The notes under the pieces: model-generated
Databases searched by the model: none
What the model was told of the DNA's origin: nothing
Seen by the model: only the letters and a program-made list of their open reading frames with translations
Shown: positions 13,034 through 24,915 of the stretch, piece by piece
Layout of the letters: each line of letters opens with the position of its first letter
Position numbering within the stretch: the first letter of the stretch is position 1
Position numbers and translations under genes: made by a program
NCBI GenBank assembly: GCA_001600455.1
Contig: BCKC01000003.1
Coordinates: 3,572,315-3,636,314, forward strand
Source of the DNA: Endocalyx cinctus
Taxonomy: Eukaryota > Ascomycota > Sordariomycetes > Amphisphaeriales > Apiosporaceae
Direction of reading: 5' to 3'
DNA: 64,000 bases

Positions 13034-14955
13034 ATGACCGAGTAGATATACCCTCAACCTGCTTTGTTACTCTTCTCTATATCTTTCTCATTTCTCATTA
13101 TGCTGACACTTTTACAGTCAGTCCGAGACGGTAGAGCTCAACGATGAAGTTCAAGAGACGTTTATTCATCATAATAGAACTTTTTCCCGGTGGTCCGTAA
13201 ATAATGAAGCCTACTTCGTACCGGTTGACGAAGTTAGTAATTCTTTTCTTATATATATATCTTCCCCCCTTTTCTTGATACCCGTGATTATAACTACAAA
13301 AGAGTCTTCGGTGGGTACTAATGGCTATGCAACTAGGACGAATCGATTCGACTGCGTATTCAACACCAAGTTTTATCCATGATGTTTGACCGCAGATCAG
13401 TCTTTCCGCCTATACATTCGCTAAGGCGGATACTCGACTGCGGTTTTGGAACAGGATCTGTATGATTGATTTCGACTTGATGATTACCCCTTTTTCTTCT
13501 TCAATATAGCCTATTGCGTTGTTTTCTCCTATCCTACGACGGTCGAGGAAGGTTAAAGACATGGGGTTTGGTTTTCGAAACAGAATTAAGTTGAACGCGA
13601 GTTCCCTAACTTTTGCGCTGCAGTGGGCCTTCCAAGTTGCCTGGGAGAATCCGAGATGTGAGGTAAAGTCAGACCCCTTTTACTACCCTTCGATATTTCC
13701 ACAAGAGAAGTAGTTCCAAGGCGAGATTTAATGGTGACTTGATTTACGAACTACCCGTGAAACCATTCGCGTGGAGTTCGACTTCGAATACCATGACACA
13801 GTGGTATCAGACATTAAAAAAAAAGAAAAAAAAAAGCAGAAGCATGAAAGGCTGCTTAACAATTCTCGTTCCGTGCCTATGACAGTCCCTAGGGAGCCCT
13901 ACTAACACGGAGGTTTTTAGGTTCGCGGCATCGACATTACTCCACATTACTACAACCCGGAAGAAAGTGTAGAGAATCTATATCTCGATATCGACGACCT
14001 TAATATGCCGTAAGAAACAATGATGAAGTGCAGTGGTTAGATTTGACACCTTCATAGTTTACAATTTCGAGCCAACCATTTCGACCTCGTTAACAGCAGA
14101 TTGCTCGCGGGCGGTATACGTAAGGAGCGATGGACCGGGTACATACGTGATATATTCAGGTGCTTGCGCGGAGGGGGGTGGTGCCAGATGGTCGAGATTG
14201 ACTTTAACGCCCAGTCCGATAACGGCACCCTCACGGATAGTAAGCGGGCCTTCCAACGAATGCTGAAAACAAGAATGCTAACGAGGGCGTTCCAACGCTA
14301 GCCTCGGCGCTTCGAAGATGGTCTCAAGCCTATATGCGAACTATGGACAATTGCAAAAACCCCAGGGCAGGCCGTCGTCTCGCTGGCTGGTTGAGACAGG
14401 CAGGATTCGTCGATGTCGATGAACGGATGATCCCCATGCCCATGTGCGCATGGTCTGAAAGTAGGTATTCTCCCAATGCCTCAGTACTTGTCTAACAAGC
14501 GAGAACAGGCCGGAGGGAGTATGATATCGGTATGGTAAACCAAGAGAATGTCAGAATGTTGCTCTCTTCGTTGGCGCTTTACCCCTTTACGGAGAGATTA
14601 GGGTATGTGAATAAGCTAGAGAAATGCTTCCCATGTTTCCCACTAACTCTTAATCTTTCTTAACGTATTGCAGGATGACAATTACGGAGTTTCATATTTT
14701 GGTTGCACAGGCAAGAGCAGAAGCCAGCAACCCGGCATTCAAGGTGGGAACTTATTTCACATGTTACCCCACGATCCCGATATGCCTGTCTGAACCCGAT
14801 GAAGTCGAAATACTAATAATATTGACCTCGCGAGGGATAACAGCCTTACTTCCCTTTGTAAGTATCATCGCCTATAATATTCGTATTTGTTGTACGCGTT
14901 GTCTAATATCGTTTGTTTTAGATATGTTTGCGTCGGAAGAAAACCGAGACGTTGA
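13034..14955 (+). CDS. Intron-rich class I SAM methyltransferase (TAM/LaeA-like family)
   Basis: Eleven exons: 13034-13041, 13118-13232, 13337-13459, 13624-13662, 13921-14009, 14058-14239, 14302-14460, 14509-14602, 14674-14743, 14844-14857 and 14922-14955. They splice to 927 nt, 308 aa, with no internal stop. All ten introns are GT-AG and nearly all carry a CTAAC/CTAAT/CTGAC branch site. Seen motifs: VPVDEDESIRLRIQHQV near the N-terminus, SAM motif I ILDCGFGTGS (about 73-82), acidic motif RGIDIT (97-102), DIDDLN, FDLVNSRLLAGGI (134-146), the LR-GGGW strand, WLRQAGFVDVDE, and the family's typical end YFPLYVCVGRKPRR. This is the pattern of fungal TAM-domain methyltransferases common in secondary-metabolism loci; the substrate is unknown. 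The start rests on an 8-nt first exon and is the least certain part. A ruined P450 lies downstream on the same strand. Confidence 0.85.
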
Positions 14956-17261
14956 GGTGGGTAAATGCACAGGGCTGATTATGTCAGAGACTACACCTGA
15001 GTTGAGACATTAAAGTGACGACGTCATGGATTTATGAATGAAGACATCTTTGATTAGGGCGCCGAGGCGTAATGGCGTCCTTCACATTTATGTTCTTTTA
15101 GTTGGATACCTTTTGGATGAAATCGGGTTGGAAAATTTCTAGACGGGATACAGGGGCAGCACGGGAACCCCTATAGAGTTTTATGAGGTTGTAATAAATG
15201 GAATTAACGTCCAATGTAACCCCCTATGTTGGGCAGGTTTTTGGATGGTTCTTGAATGGATTGTATGCTGTGCCGTACGCATCCTGTGTCACGACTCAAA
15301 GGTGTATGATGTTTAATATGGGATGAGAAGGTTGGAAGAAAGTGGGGATGGTTGCTTAAATGTAAAAAAATGGAAAAGGGGCGATTAAGATATGAAGTCA
15401 GCTTAAGGTTTGACAAATCCCAAGGGAAAGGTAACGAATCAAACTGGGGACATTCGAGCGTTCTCCTCCCAACTACAACATCGGATCCGGTCTGTTGGGT
15501 CAAACACACGAGTCATGGACCGTCAAATGTACATTGGGCGGTAAACTTGGGCGGTAATTTCGCACGGTATCGCGCCTTAGATTGTTTAATAACATCCATC
15601 CTATGAGAGCGTATAAGTAAAGACCCTCATCTGAGACACAAGAAGCCTATCATCAGTTTTATATCCGTATTCTAGGACCTATGACGAAACATGATGGGGG
15701 CGGATTCTTGCTATTGATCTCTATAACAAGTTATAGCTTGACAATCTATACAGTTGGTAATTTCGGCAGTTACTAGTGTCAAACCGTTTGAGGGCCTCGC
15801 GAACTGGATAGGCTAGTCTCCTCATTAGCTTTTTTGTCGAAAGCCTGCCTCTTCTTCGACACTCAACTATGGTATATAATATCCCATAGAGTTGAAGTAG
15901 AAGTCCGGAAGTTTTCCGACGGAAAGAAGCGATGAAAGATATTGTTTGTCCCGCAGTTGCGAGGCAAGATCCGAAGGAGCGTGATGGGATCACGAGTGTG
16001 ACTGTGTAACTCAAGTCTTTTGCCAAGGAGGTTGATCGAATAGCGGGTGTGGACCCATCCCGCGGGAATAAATTGACATCCCGACCCTTGTTCTGACGTG
16101 TTTAATCTCGCTGAGTATCGCTATCAGGTGACGGGAGTTTCCTGGTCATATAATGACTTCGGGAAGCATTTTCAGAAAGCCAAAGTAGTGTAGGATAGGA
16201 TATAGGGCGACATATTTCTGATGAAGAAGGTTAGATATATACAATAAGTTACGTCATATAATGCACTTCCCGAAAAGGAGTTAAACACAACAATATCACG
16301 ATGAACTTGAATTATGATAAAAGATAATGCAAAATACTTGATTTGTCGTGGCTACGTACGATGAAGGATTTTTGACGATGAATAAAGTGGCGAGATAGCT
16401 TGGTGGTTTGGTGGAGTATGTAAACAAGGTAGACAAGGGTAGGTAATTTTAGTGTTTTAGGGGTCTATAAGGGTCTTTTACTGGGAATCTTGGAAGATAG
16501 TGGTACCTAAAGAGCACACCACCGTATTTACCTACGTAGTAAACTCAACAACACTATGAACCCTTTTTTTTTCTTCGTCTCAATTTTGGCTTCAAAGAGA
16601 ACGTACAAGAAGATAAATATGTATACGACCTATACATAAAGTTACCTACTATTAAATCGAATAAAATTATGTGAAAACTTATCATCTCCATAAGACACAG
16701 CTGATGCGACCGTATGATGGCTGGTTCTCTCTCCCTTGCTTCATCTAACCTTAACAAAAGTCACACTCCCAACTAGGCTTGGCGTCATACTCGTTCCTAA
16801 GATCACGATCGGCGTCAAATGAAAATACCTTTTCGAAAGAACCTCGAATCCCAGGTGAATATATATTTTTAGGACCTTGCGTGAGGTGTGTCCTATTATA
16901 CCGGGGCATCGCTCAACCTATCAATGACTTTGAGACCGTTCGCCAGCTTACTCGCAAAGTCGTAATGACAAAAATAAAATTAACATAGCGGACCCTGCAG
17001 CCAACACCCAAGGATTAAAATTTGTTGTTTATCTCCCGTTAAATATAACGGCTCTACTGGAGAAGAGCTCGTATGCAATGGCGCTTTCACAGAGGAAAGG
17101 GGGAACAAAAGTAGGTAATCCGTATCTCGGCGGAGCATAGAAACTCAGTCGCCGTCGAAGCTTGTTTTCAACCTCGACTTTCGACCTGTAGTGAAATAAT
17201 GTTAATTATCTTACTATTATGTTTGGACTTTTCCTAGAAATCATAATGTAATTTTCTTTTA
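14956..17261. other. Intergenic between methyltransferase and P450 remnant
   Basis: No gene recognised. Open frames at 15204-15509 (-), 15721-16026 (-) and 16779-16988 (+) have no motif I can name, and I could not extend them by splicing into a recognisable protein. Confidence 0.5.
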
Positions 17262-18836
17262 TTGGAGAAAAGGACGTACCTTTTGTTTTCACAACCGACG
17301 ACGGCCGTGGCTGCTTCATCACTGCTAGCTGTCTCACTCGCATACCTTCTCGGGCAAGTGAGTCAGTGGCGGCAGCGACAGCGGCTCGGCCCGCTGTTAA
17401 AGCGCTTCCCGTCGTCGGCGTTTGAGACATTGGCCTTAGAGCAACTTTCCGATCACTTACCAAGATGGGAGACTGGGCTTTAGAGGGCTATAAAAAAATA
17501 AGGACCATAATTTGCCTACCCAACCCCCCTTCGACCTATTTATTTATCTATATATCATGTTAATGATCCCGATTTAGGATTATATATACATACATAACAC
17601 AGTTCATCAAGTTGAACTCACCATTTCTACTCCCGACTCTGGATCGGGGTCTTGTCGTCATTCTCCCGCGTGGGCAGATGAAAACGGTGTATAAGTTGCC
17701 TGAAAACCGCCTCAACGTTTTCGGTACCCTACACGAGCAGATACAACACGCGACCATTTCCACCGGTATCTGACCCCAAGCCAGCCGATGGTGGCCAAAT
17801 GGAAGAGGTATTTAGATCCTTGTGGGTGGGAGAGGTTGTGATGAATGGAAGGAAGTCAACCTGTGGCAGGTACTCATATTTTAAATGTCGTTGCGAGGAT
17901 GGTCGACTCGGCCGTCTGTGGTGCCCCTTTATGTACGTCTTGGGCTTTGCTCGCGAGTGAAATGCTATGGAGATTAAGAGCAATAAATCTTGAAAATTAG
18001 CCGAAACAAAATTAAGTTGCGACAAGAGGTTCTTACAAGCTCTCGATGAACAGTCGACGGCGCTCTTCGCCGGTTTCATGCTCATCAGTATTATGCCGGC
18101 TCTACTAAGACCTGTGACCGGTTTCCTTGTACGATTATGGTGCTAGTATCACTCTTATAAGACTTTTAACGTATGCGGGTCACATATACAAAAAAAAAAA
18201 AAGGATCGATAGGGTGAAAGGGGAAAACATCGAAGGCATCACCGATAAAACCGCTGTGGCAAGCTCCAACGTACCGTGATATTTATATATTTCGGCTCAG
18301 ACTAGCCAGAGTTACTAGAGTATACTACATCGAAGGCTTGCCCGAAGAATGCGCTACTGTTCTAGAAAGCATCGGCGACAAGTAGACTTTGGAAGGGTTT
18401 CGAAGGTGGAAACTCCAGGACTCTACCATTCGAGAAACCATGAGGGTAAACCCCTTTGGCACGAGCCCCTATCTTTATTTATATCCCATTCTCGGTGGAT
18501 TACTAAATAAGATCCTTAAACAAAACGATGGAATTTGTCTACCAGGCAGAAAGTATATATCAGGATGCCCAACAGTTTAACCCCTTCAGGTTCGTCGAGG
18601 AAAATACCGGCGCGAGACCAGAAGGAGGGAAAGATCATACTACGGCCAAACTCACGACGTCGCCCAATGAACACTTCTACGGCTTTGGCACCACCAAAAA
18701 CCCTTTGCCCTGGCCACTTCCTGGCTGTTCATGTGATAAAACTGGCGATGGCTCGTGTGCTACTAAATACGAGATAAAACATAGGAACAACCGGCCTCAA
18801 ACATCAAATATTTTAGGAAATGCCACAGATAATTAG
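17262..18836 (+). pseudogene. Cytochrome P450 pseudogene
   Basis: Pieces of one fungal P450 lie in order on this strand but in different frames. A hydrophobic stretch (about 17280-17350) could be the membrane anchor. A segment reading VVILPRGQMKTVYKLPENRL (about 17652) resembles the family's N-terminal region, and WKEVNLWQV (about 17838) and VVARMVDSAVCGAPLC follow. The K-helix region ends in RETMR, with ExxR at 18434-18445. Next come NDGICLPG, FNPFRFVEE and the heme loop HFYGFG...CPGHFLA, with its Cys at 18706-18708. Breaks seen: an in-frame TAG at 18383-18385 where the family normally has Trp; a +1 shift in the A5 run at 18696-18700 just before the heme Cys; a compensating shift before YEIKH; and stops between the N-terminal pieces. 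No introns can bridge the heme-loop shift. Assembly error is a less likely alternative. Confidence 0.75.
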
Positions 18837-19215
18837 ACAAATAGACAAATAATCTATTGTCTATAAGCTTGAAAGTAGCATAGTACCTACAGTGGGTGGT
18901 GTAGTACTTAGGTAGTAATTAATCAATACTTAATACCTAAATTAGAACGTTGACACCCCCAGACCCCTCCGATTAGCGGGCATGGAGCATTAGTGGGGCG
19001 AACGGTAGAGCTGTGCTATCGGCGTTGTCATATCGTATTGACCAATGAACGGCATCGATTGATTTTTAATAAATATTTACATTTTTACTGAGCAATTCAA
19101 GTCAATTTCAAAAGGTTCAACCCGACTGTATATTCTTTACTATTACTGGAAGATCTATCTACAAGTCAATTCCTTAAATATCATTACGAAAATACGTACA
19201 ATTTATATAAAAAAA
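18837..19215. other. Intergenic upstream of AIM41
   Basis: AT-rich spacer, no coding signal. A TTTATAT element sits about 10 nt before the AIM41 start codon; with such a short distance it is more likely leader sequence than a working TATA box. Confidence 0.5.
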
Positions 19216-19845
19216 ATGTCATTCCGACCAACACCCACCACCAGCCGACTCACGTCGAGCCTCCTACGACCCCGAAATGTCAATACCCACCCAAATCTTC
19301 GACGCCCGCAACAAACCCTTACCATCCCGCGATTCTCCTCTACCTCTACCTCTACACCTTCTTCTTCAACCCCACCCCTCCTCGCCAAAATAAAAGCCGA
19401 TCTCAAAACCGCGATGCGCGCCAAAGACGCCCCGCGCCTCGCCGTCATCCGATCCGTCCTCTCGGCCGTCCTGAACCTATCCAAGACGTCCGCGCCCGTG
19501 ACGACGGACCCGCAGCTCGTCTCCCTCCTGCGGAAGCAGGCGAGCAAAGCCGAGGACGCGACGGCCGAGTTCGCCGCCGCCGGGCGGGAGGACCTGGCCG
19601 AGACGGAGCGGGCCCAGATCCGCGTCCTCGAGGAGTACGTCGCCGGGAGCGGCGTCGAGGTCCTGGCCGGCGAGGAGCTGAAGAAGATCGTCGAGGAGGC
19701 CGCGAAGACGGCGGCGGGAGACGGCGAGCAGGTCAAGATGAACGACGTTATGAAACTTCTCCTTTCCCCGGGCGGTTCTCTTGATGGCAAGGTTGTGGAT
19801 AAGGCGGAGCTGGCTAAGGTTGTTAAGGAGGTCACGGCTGCGTAA
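19216..19845 (+). CDS. AIM41: YqeY-domain mitochondrial protein (AIM41-like)
   Basis: Single exon, 209 aa. The first ~50 residues are rich in Arg, Ser, Thr and Pro with no acidic residue, as expected of a mitochondrial presequence. From about residue 53 the protein matches the YqeY/GatB-C-terminal-like family: LLAKIKADLKTAMRAKD, RLAVIRSVLSAVLN, the LRKQASKAEDATAEFAAAGR helix, and MNDVMKLLLSPGGSLDGKVVDK, typical of the family's last part. YqeY proteins resemble the tRNA-binding tail of amidotransferase GatB; yeast Aim41 affects mitochondrial inheritance but its biochemical role is unclear. Very GC-rich (CGC/GCC codons) compared with the flanks. Length fits the family. Confidence 0.9.
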   Translation: MSFRPTPTTSRLTSSLLRPRNVNTHPNLRRPQQTLTIPRFSSTSTSTPSSSTPPLLAKIKADLKTAMRAKDAPRLAVIRSVLSAVLNLSKTSAPVTTDPQLVSLLRKQASKAEDATAEFAAAGREDLAETERAQIRVLEEYVAGSGVEVLAGEELKKIVEEAAKTAAGDGEQVKMNDVMKLLLSPGGSLDGKVVDKAELAKVVKEVTAA

Positions 19846-20381
19846 ATCAGAGGATTGTCGGGAAGCTTGATCAGCCGCTTTTTTATGAAAGTAAGAGAGT
19901 TGGTTGAGAAGGGGAAAAAAAAAGTGCAACTCAAGGATTTGGTCCTTTTGTTTACTATTGTATAAATCGCATGTATCTATATACCGTCGACATACGCATG
20001 ATCATGGGCGTTCCAAAACGAAAAAGGTGGTGAGCTCGTCCGGGGCGGAACGAAATGCACGTTATATCCTCACTCTACAAAATATATAAATAATGACCGT
20101 ACATGGAATCATAACAACATACTACGATAGCCAATGGATGAATGAACCTTACGTAAAGCCAGAAGATATATTCGAATAAGTGTGTAGGTTCCCCTAGGTA
20201 TACAACGAAGTTGCTGAGGTATCATTGTGCTTCTGAATTCATTGTCTCGTCTCACACGTTCTAACACCAACGCCTATCTTCCATCCCTCCTTACTAGACC
20301 TTGTGACGCCCCTTAACCTGCGCGCCAGCATTACAGGAGAAGTGGGGTATGTCATATAACACTGCGATTATACAGAAAGTA

Positions 20382-23283
20382 TCAAGCAGCCGGGTCCTCA
20401 TCTGTTCTCAGGCCGGCAAACTCGGTGCCCTGATTAGCCGTGGCCAGTCTTGCGCACAAGCTCAGCAGCACGACCGTCTCCGTCGCCGCGTAGTGGTTGA
20501 GAGCATCTAACAAGATCTGGAGATGGCGGCTAAAATTGATCTCCCACCTCTTAATGATTTCGAACAAATTATTAATGCGCGCCATTTCCTTCTCTTTATC
20601 ACCGCCGCCATCGCTGGTCATCGACCCGTCTCCCGGCTTTTGCGACTTATTGTTGACAGCCTGCAGTCGCTTCCACTGCTCCTCTGACATGTTGGGAGGC
20701 TTAAAGGGGCCCGTCAGGTCCGGATCGGCCTTCGCGAGTTCGCGAGAGAGCCAATTGCAGTAGTTCGCAAACATAGTACAGGTTTGCATGAGCTTCGAAT
20801 GGATCTAAATTGGCGTGTAAGTATACCTAGTATCGACGTAAAGGGGAAAGGGAGCCTGAAGGTGGTTAACTCACTCTGATGAGCTTGCTATTAGTAAGCA
20901 TGCAACCTTTTAGACAAGTGTCTAAGAAGTCTACATGATCTTTCATTAGCTCGTCGACGGTGCGATCCGGTTTACCTGAACCGTCTAAACTACCGTCTTT
21001 AGCTTTGAGACTTGACATGAGAGCCTGCCAGTTCGGTTCTATGACCTCCAATGTGCAAAAATAGAGTAATTGCTGCACGAATACGGTCATGCGCGCCCTC
21101 AGGGTCCAGACCCTTCTCTTCCATATTTCCAATTTCCTGGCCGAGGATTTATGACACCATACTATGCCGTTATTGTGGGTCTGCCAGGTTGAAGAGAGCA
21201 TGGATTCGAGATATCGAAGTGAGAGGAGATACCGAAATAATGCTTGATATCGCCATATCGTCCTTCGGCTAATAACTAAAGACACCGGGAACGGCACCGT
21301 GTAATCCAGTTGTAGAGATGCAAAGCCCAATGCATCCTTATCGTTTTCTATGGGTTGACTGCTGAGTGGTTGAAGTGATTCTCCTGGCTCAATTCCCGTG
21401 ATATTAACAACGCGCTGAAGCATATTGATGAGACTGACTTCGTTCATCTCAACGTGAACATCTTCCTTGAAAGGATCCAGTGAGACGATACTTCCTGGCT
21501 GGCGCAGGACAAGATCGAGGAGCGACTGTAGCTTGACGGTATTAACTGACTTGACTGGTTTGCGCATTTCTGACGCGCTAAGTTCCAAGAAATATGTGAA
21601 GTAGTCAGACGGGTCGAGGAAAAAGTAATGTTTGAGAGACCGAAGCCTAGCGGGGAGAGAATGGGTCGTCAAAAGAAGTTTCATCAGTGACTCGTTTGCA
21701 TAAGCGTAGGCGTTGTTAACATTATCCAGGAAGAGGGGATCATCAAATGATGTTGGAACGTCCTGGGTGACTTTACTAACGTCAACACCACCACATTCTC
21801 TCACCACGTTCAAGTACTTCCCAGCCAACAGAACTTTATCCTTAACCCCTTGCAATTGCGGTGGAATATTGTGCTTTTGGATGGTATATCTCTTTTCCCA
21901 ATAATCGTCTGTGTAATCCTGCTCCAATCTTTCTCTGCCCATACTCTTTTGCTCTTTAATCAGAAATTCAGAATGCGAATCTCTGATTTCTCCATGATGT
22001 AGCCATTCGTTTAACATGGCCATGTAAGGCCGACTTGCATCGCGTAAGAGTGAGGTGAGAAGCGAGCGAGCAGCGGGGTCTCCCGACATGGCTTCTAGTC
22101 GTTTTGATATCATACCTATAACCATGCCGCCTTTGCAAACCTTCTTCGCCGTCATAACACCCGGCATGAGGTCTCCACCTCGCTTCAGATCTTCAATAAT
22201 TTGATCGATATCATCCGGATCCTCGTCCTCTTCGTTTTCCTCATCCAACAGCGCATTACGTTTTAATAATTCGTGCGCCAAGGAATAAAGCTGAAACATC
22301 ATCTGGCTAGTGGGTAAAGTGTGTACATTAAGCAAGTGTAGAGTAAAGGTCTCGTTAGTTAAGAACTGAGTTTCCAGCTGGGCGACCATGATAAGATAAT
22401 CATGCAAGAACTTTCGGATGGCGGCGCACAAAGCATGGTTCACGGTGCCGAATTCTTCACGGCTCTGCACATCGACAAACGTCTCGAGGGCGGAGTAATG
22501 GGTGGCCATCTTCAACATAGACAAGGTTAAATCCTGCAGGCTGGGGTCGAGTCCAGGTAATATCTTGAACGACGGTCCAGTTAACCGATCTCTCTCCTCG
22601 GCGGGATCATACGAGTAACCATAGCGGATATATTGGCCTTCGAACCCCATAAAAATAAAAAGTAGGTCTTCGATAATAGCGGCTTCTTGCGCTTCAAGGG
22701 ACAGCTGGTTCAAAGGCTCGGGCTGTAGTGACAAAGGCGCATCTGCAGCTACCGGTGGTATAGAGATACGAATTGCAAGAGGCGCCGTAGTGTGCGGGGT
22801 GAGCTCCGCTACAGGTTCCCAAGATCCTATAACGCAACATATTTTTGATTAGAATGAATTGTTTCTTGGCCTACGAAACAGAAAAATATATCTCCTAGAC
22901 AACGTACTGGGCGCTTTTTCAGGTTTCGGTTCCCGTAGTCTCGACTCTGGCTCGCGAGTATTAACTCGTTCTTTCGCCCTCCATCTCTCGGTCGAAGGTG
23001 CAGGTTCTCTCGTCGGAGCCTTTTCCGGGCTTCTCGTTCGCGATACTATCTTCTCCTTGGTAGTGACGGTGCGACGCTCGGTCCTTCTTTCTTCGACATT
23101 CCTACTGACGGGCCTCATGTGTCCCGAAGCGCTTCTTTTATGTGCCGGGTTGGTATGACCGGGTTGAGGAGAGCGACCGGAGGGAGTGGTACCTCGGCGG
23201 GACCTCTGGTTTGGGTTGGCATCATTATCGTTGGTGGTTCCATTTGGTCGCCTCTCTGAATAACTGGAGAGTCTCGAAGACAT
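20382..23283 (-). CDS. GCP2: Gamma-tubulin complex component 2 (Spc97/GCP2)
   Basis: Exons (minus strand) 23283-22908, 22826-20875 and 20804-20382 join in frame to 916 aa, with GT-AG introns of 81 and 70 nt. GCP2 and GCP3 form the Y-shaped gamma-tubulin small complex that nucleates microtubules at the spindle pole body. The first exon codes a basic, Ser/Arg-rich disordered tail. From about residue 150 the GRIP1 region follows, with EAQEAAIIEDLLFIFMGFEG (the family's typical opening) and NEWLHHGEIRDSHSEFLIKE. The GRIP2 half carries LRSLKHYFFLDPSDYFTYFLELS and VSLVISRRTIWRYQALFRYL. I prefer GCP2 over GCP3 from these signatures. The 3' exon was placed from the IHSKLMQTCTMFANYCNWL continuation. 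The start lies 598 bp from the divergent proteasome gene, so they probably share a promoter region. Confidence 0.92.
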
Positions 23284-23881
23284 GGTCGCGAGACGACGAC
23301 ATTTGGCTCAAGTCGTATTGGAATTTCGAAAGTCGCTGGCGTGGATTAACGATCACTTCATATATATGTTTTTTTTTTTTTTTTTTTTGTTATTGTTCAG
23401 GCATATATACATGCGCGCATGTACTTTAATTGAAACAATAGCGACTCAACGCGTTAATTCGACCATCTCATAGCCGTAGCGCGTACTGAAAAGTACCTAA
23501 ATGAATACATGTAAATATCGATTTATACGCTGTAAAGAGGTCTTAAATAGGATTAAGACAATATGAGTGGTCAAAGCTTCTTCAAAATCGACTTGACGTA
23601 GCAGCGTAGCTTACCTTCTATTAGTGTACAATAGTACCCATAGCAGGGGGAGGCTACCATACCAGCATACTAAGAAACTTAGAGCTTCGTAAACGTTGTA
23701 GCAGCCTTGAGCTTCGTTTAGCTACAACATCCAATACCACAGTAACCTTCGAACGCCCACTCTTTACCTTTACGCAAACAACTTCACTACGCCATTACGA
23801 ATTAACTTGACCTCACTTTTTCTTTTCCGTTCTTTACTTTCTCTATTTAATATTTAAAGAAACCCCCACAAAACCGCCAAG

Positions 23882-24915
23882 ATGTTTATGGCAAGATCTG
23901 AATATGGTAGGGTTCCGCAACTTCGTTCCAAGTCTCCCATCTCTTCTCACCAGCTCGTGAAAAACCGGAATAAGCTAACAGATTACCAACTATCCAGATC
24001 GAGGTATCAAGTATGTCTGACATCTTTTATTATTTCGTTCACGACAAAACAGTCGTAACCCCCAAACCTCACCCTCCTTTCCCTATCCTCCAACAATGAA
24101 AGTCAGCCCGAACTTACACAGCCGAACCAACGCAGCACCTTTTCCCCGGAAGGCCGTCTCTTCCAGGTCGAATACTCTCTGGAGGCGATCAAGCTCGGAT
24201 CGACGGCGATCGGGGTCGCCACCTCGGAGGGCGTGGTCCTCGGGGTCGAGAAGCGGGTGACGTCGACGCTCCTGGAGACGTCTTCGGTCGAGAAGATCGT
24301 CGAGATCGACCGGCACGTGGGGTGCGCCATGTCGGGCTTGCAGGCGGACGCGCGCAGCATGGTGGAGCACGCCCGGGTGGAATGCCAGAGCCACGCGTTC
24401 AACTACAACGAGAACCTCCGGGTCGAGAGCTGCACCCAGGCCATCTGCGACCTCGCCCTGCGCTTCGGCGAGAGCGCCGACGGCGAGGAGTCCATCATGA
24501 GCCGTCCGTTCGGCGTCGCCCTCCTCATCGCCGGCTACGACGAGGACGGCCCCCAGCTGTACCACGCCGAGCCCAGCGGTACCTTTTACCGTTACGACGC
24601 TAAGGCTATCGGGTCCGGCAGCGAGGGTGCTCAAGCCGAATTACAGAACGAGTATCACAAGGTGGGATTAGAGCTTTTTTTCTTTTTCATTTCTTGATTT
24701 ACATATAATCTGGATTTATCTAACATTTTCGCTTGAAATAGTCCCTAACGATCGCCGACGCGGAGACCCTCGTCCTTAAGACACTGAAGCAGGTGATGGA
24801 GGAGAAGTTAGACGCCAAGAACGTGCAGTTGGCGAGCGTGACCAAGGAGAAGGGTTTCAGAATATACACGGACGAAGAAATGGCCTCCGTCGTGGAGAGA
24901 CTGCCGGCGAATTGA
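23882..24915 (+). CDS. PUP2: 20S proteasome subunit alpha5
   Basis: Exons 23882-23906, 23998-24010 (only 13 nt), 24136-24661 and 24742-24915 give 245 aa. The spliced start reads [20 protein letters not shown], the conserved alpha-subunit N-terminus that gates the proteasome channel; it is only recovered if the 13-nt exon is included. It continues [20 protein letters not shown], then [25 protein letters not shown], and [22 protein letters not shown]. Alpha subunits form the outer rings and lack the catalytic Thr of beta subunits, in agreement with the sequence. The [11 protein letters not shown] stretch and the length point to alpha5 rather than other alpha subunits. The middle exons are strongly GC-biased. 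Confidence 0.95.

Noticed and set aside
13034..14955. First reading of the methyltransferase as a frameshifted pseudogene
   Set aside because: Each apparent shift or stop falls inside a GT-AG interval with a branch site, and splicing gives an uninterrupted protein.
15721..16026. 101-codon minus-strand frame with fairly protein-like composition
   Set aside because: Considered as a gene fragment near the methyltransferase, but no family signature and no splice partners found.
24083..24634. Long minus-strand open frame opposite the proteasome gene
   Set aside because: Mirror frame of GC-rich exon 3; the plus strand encodes a clear alpha5 subunit.
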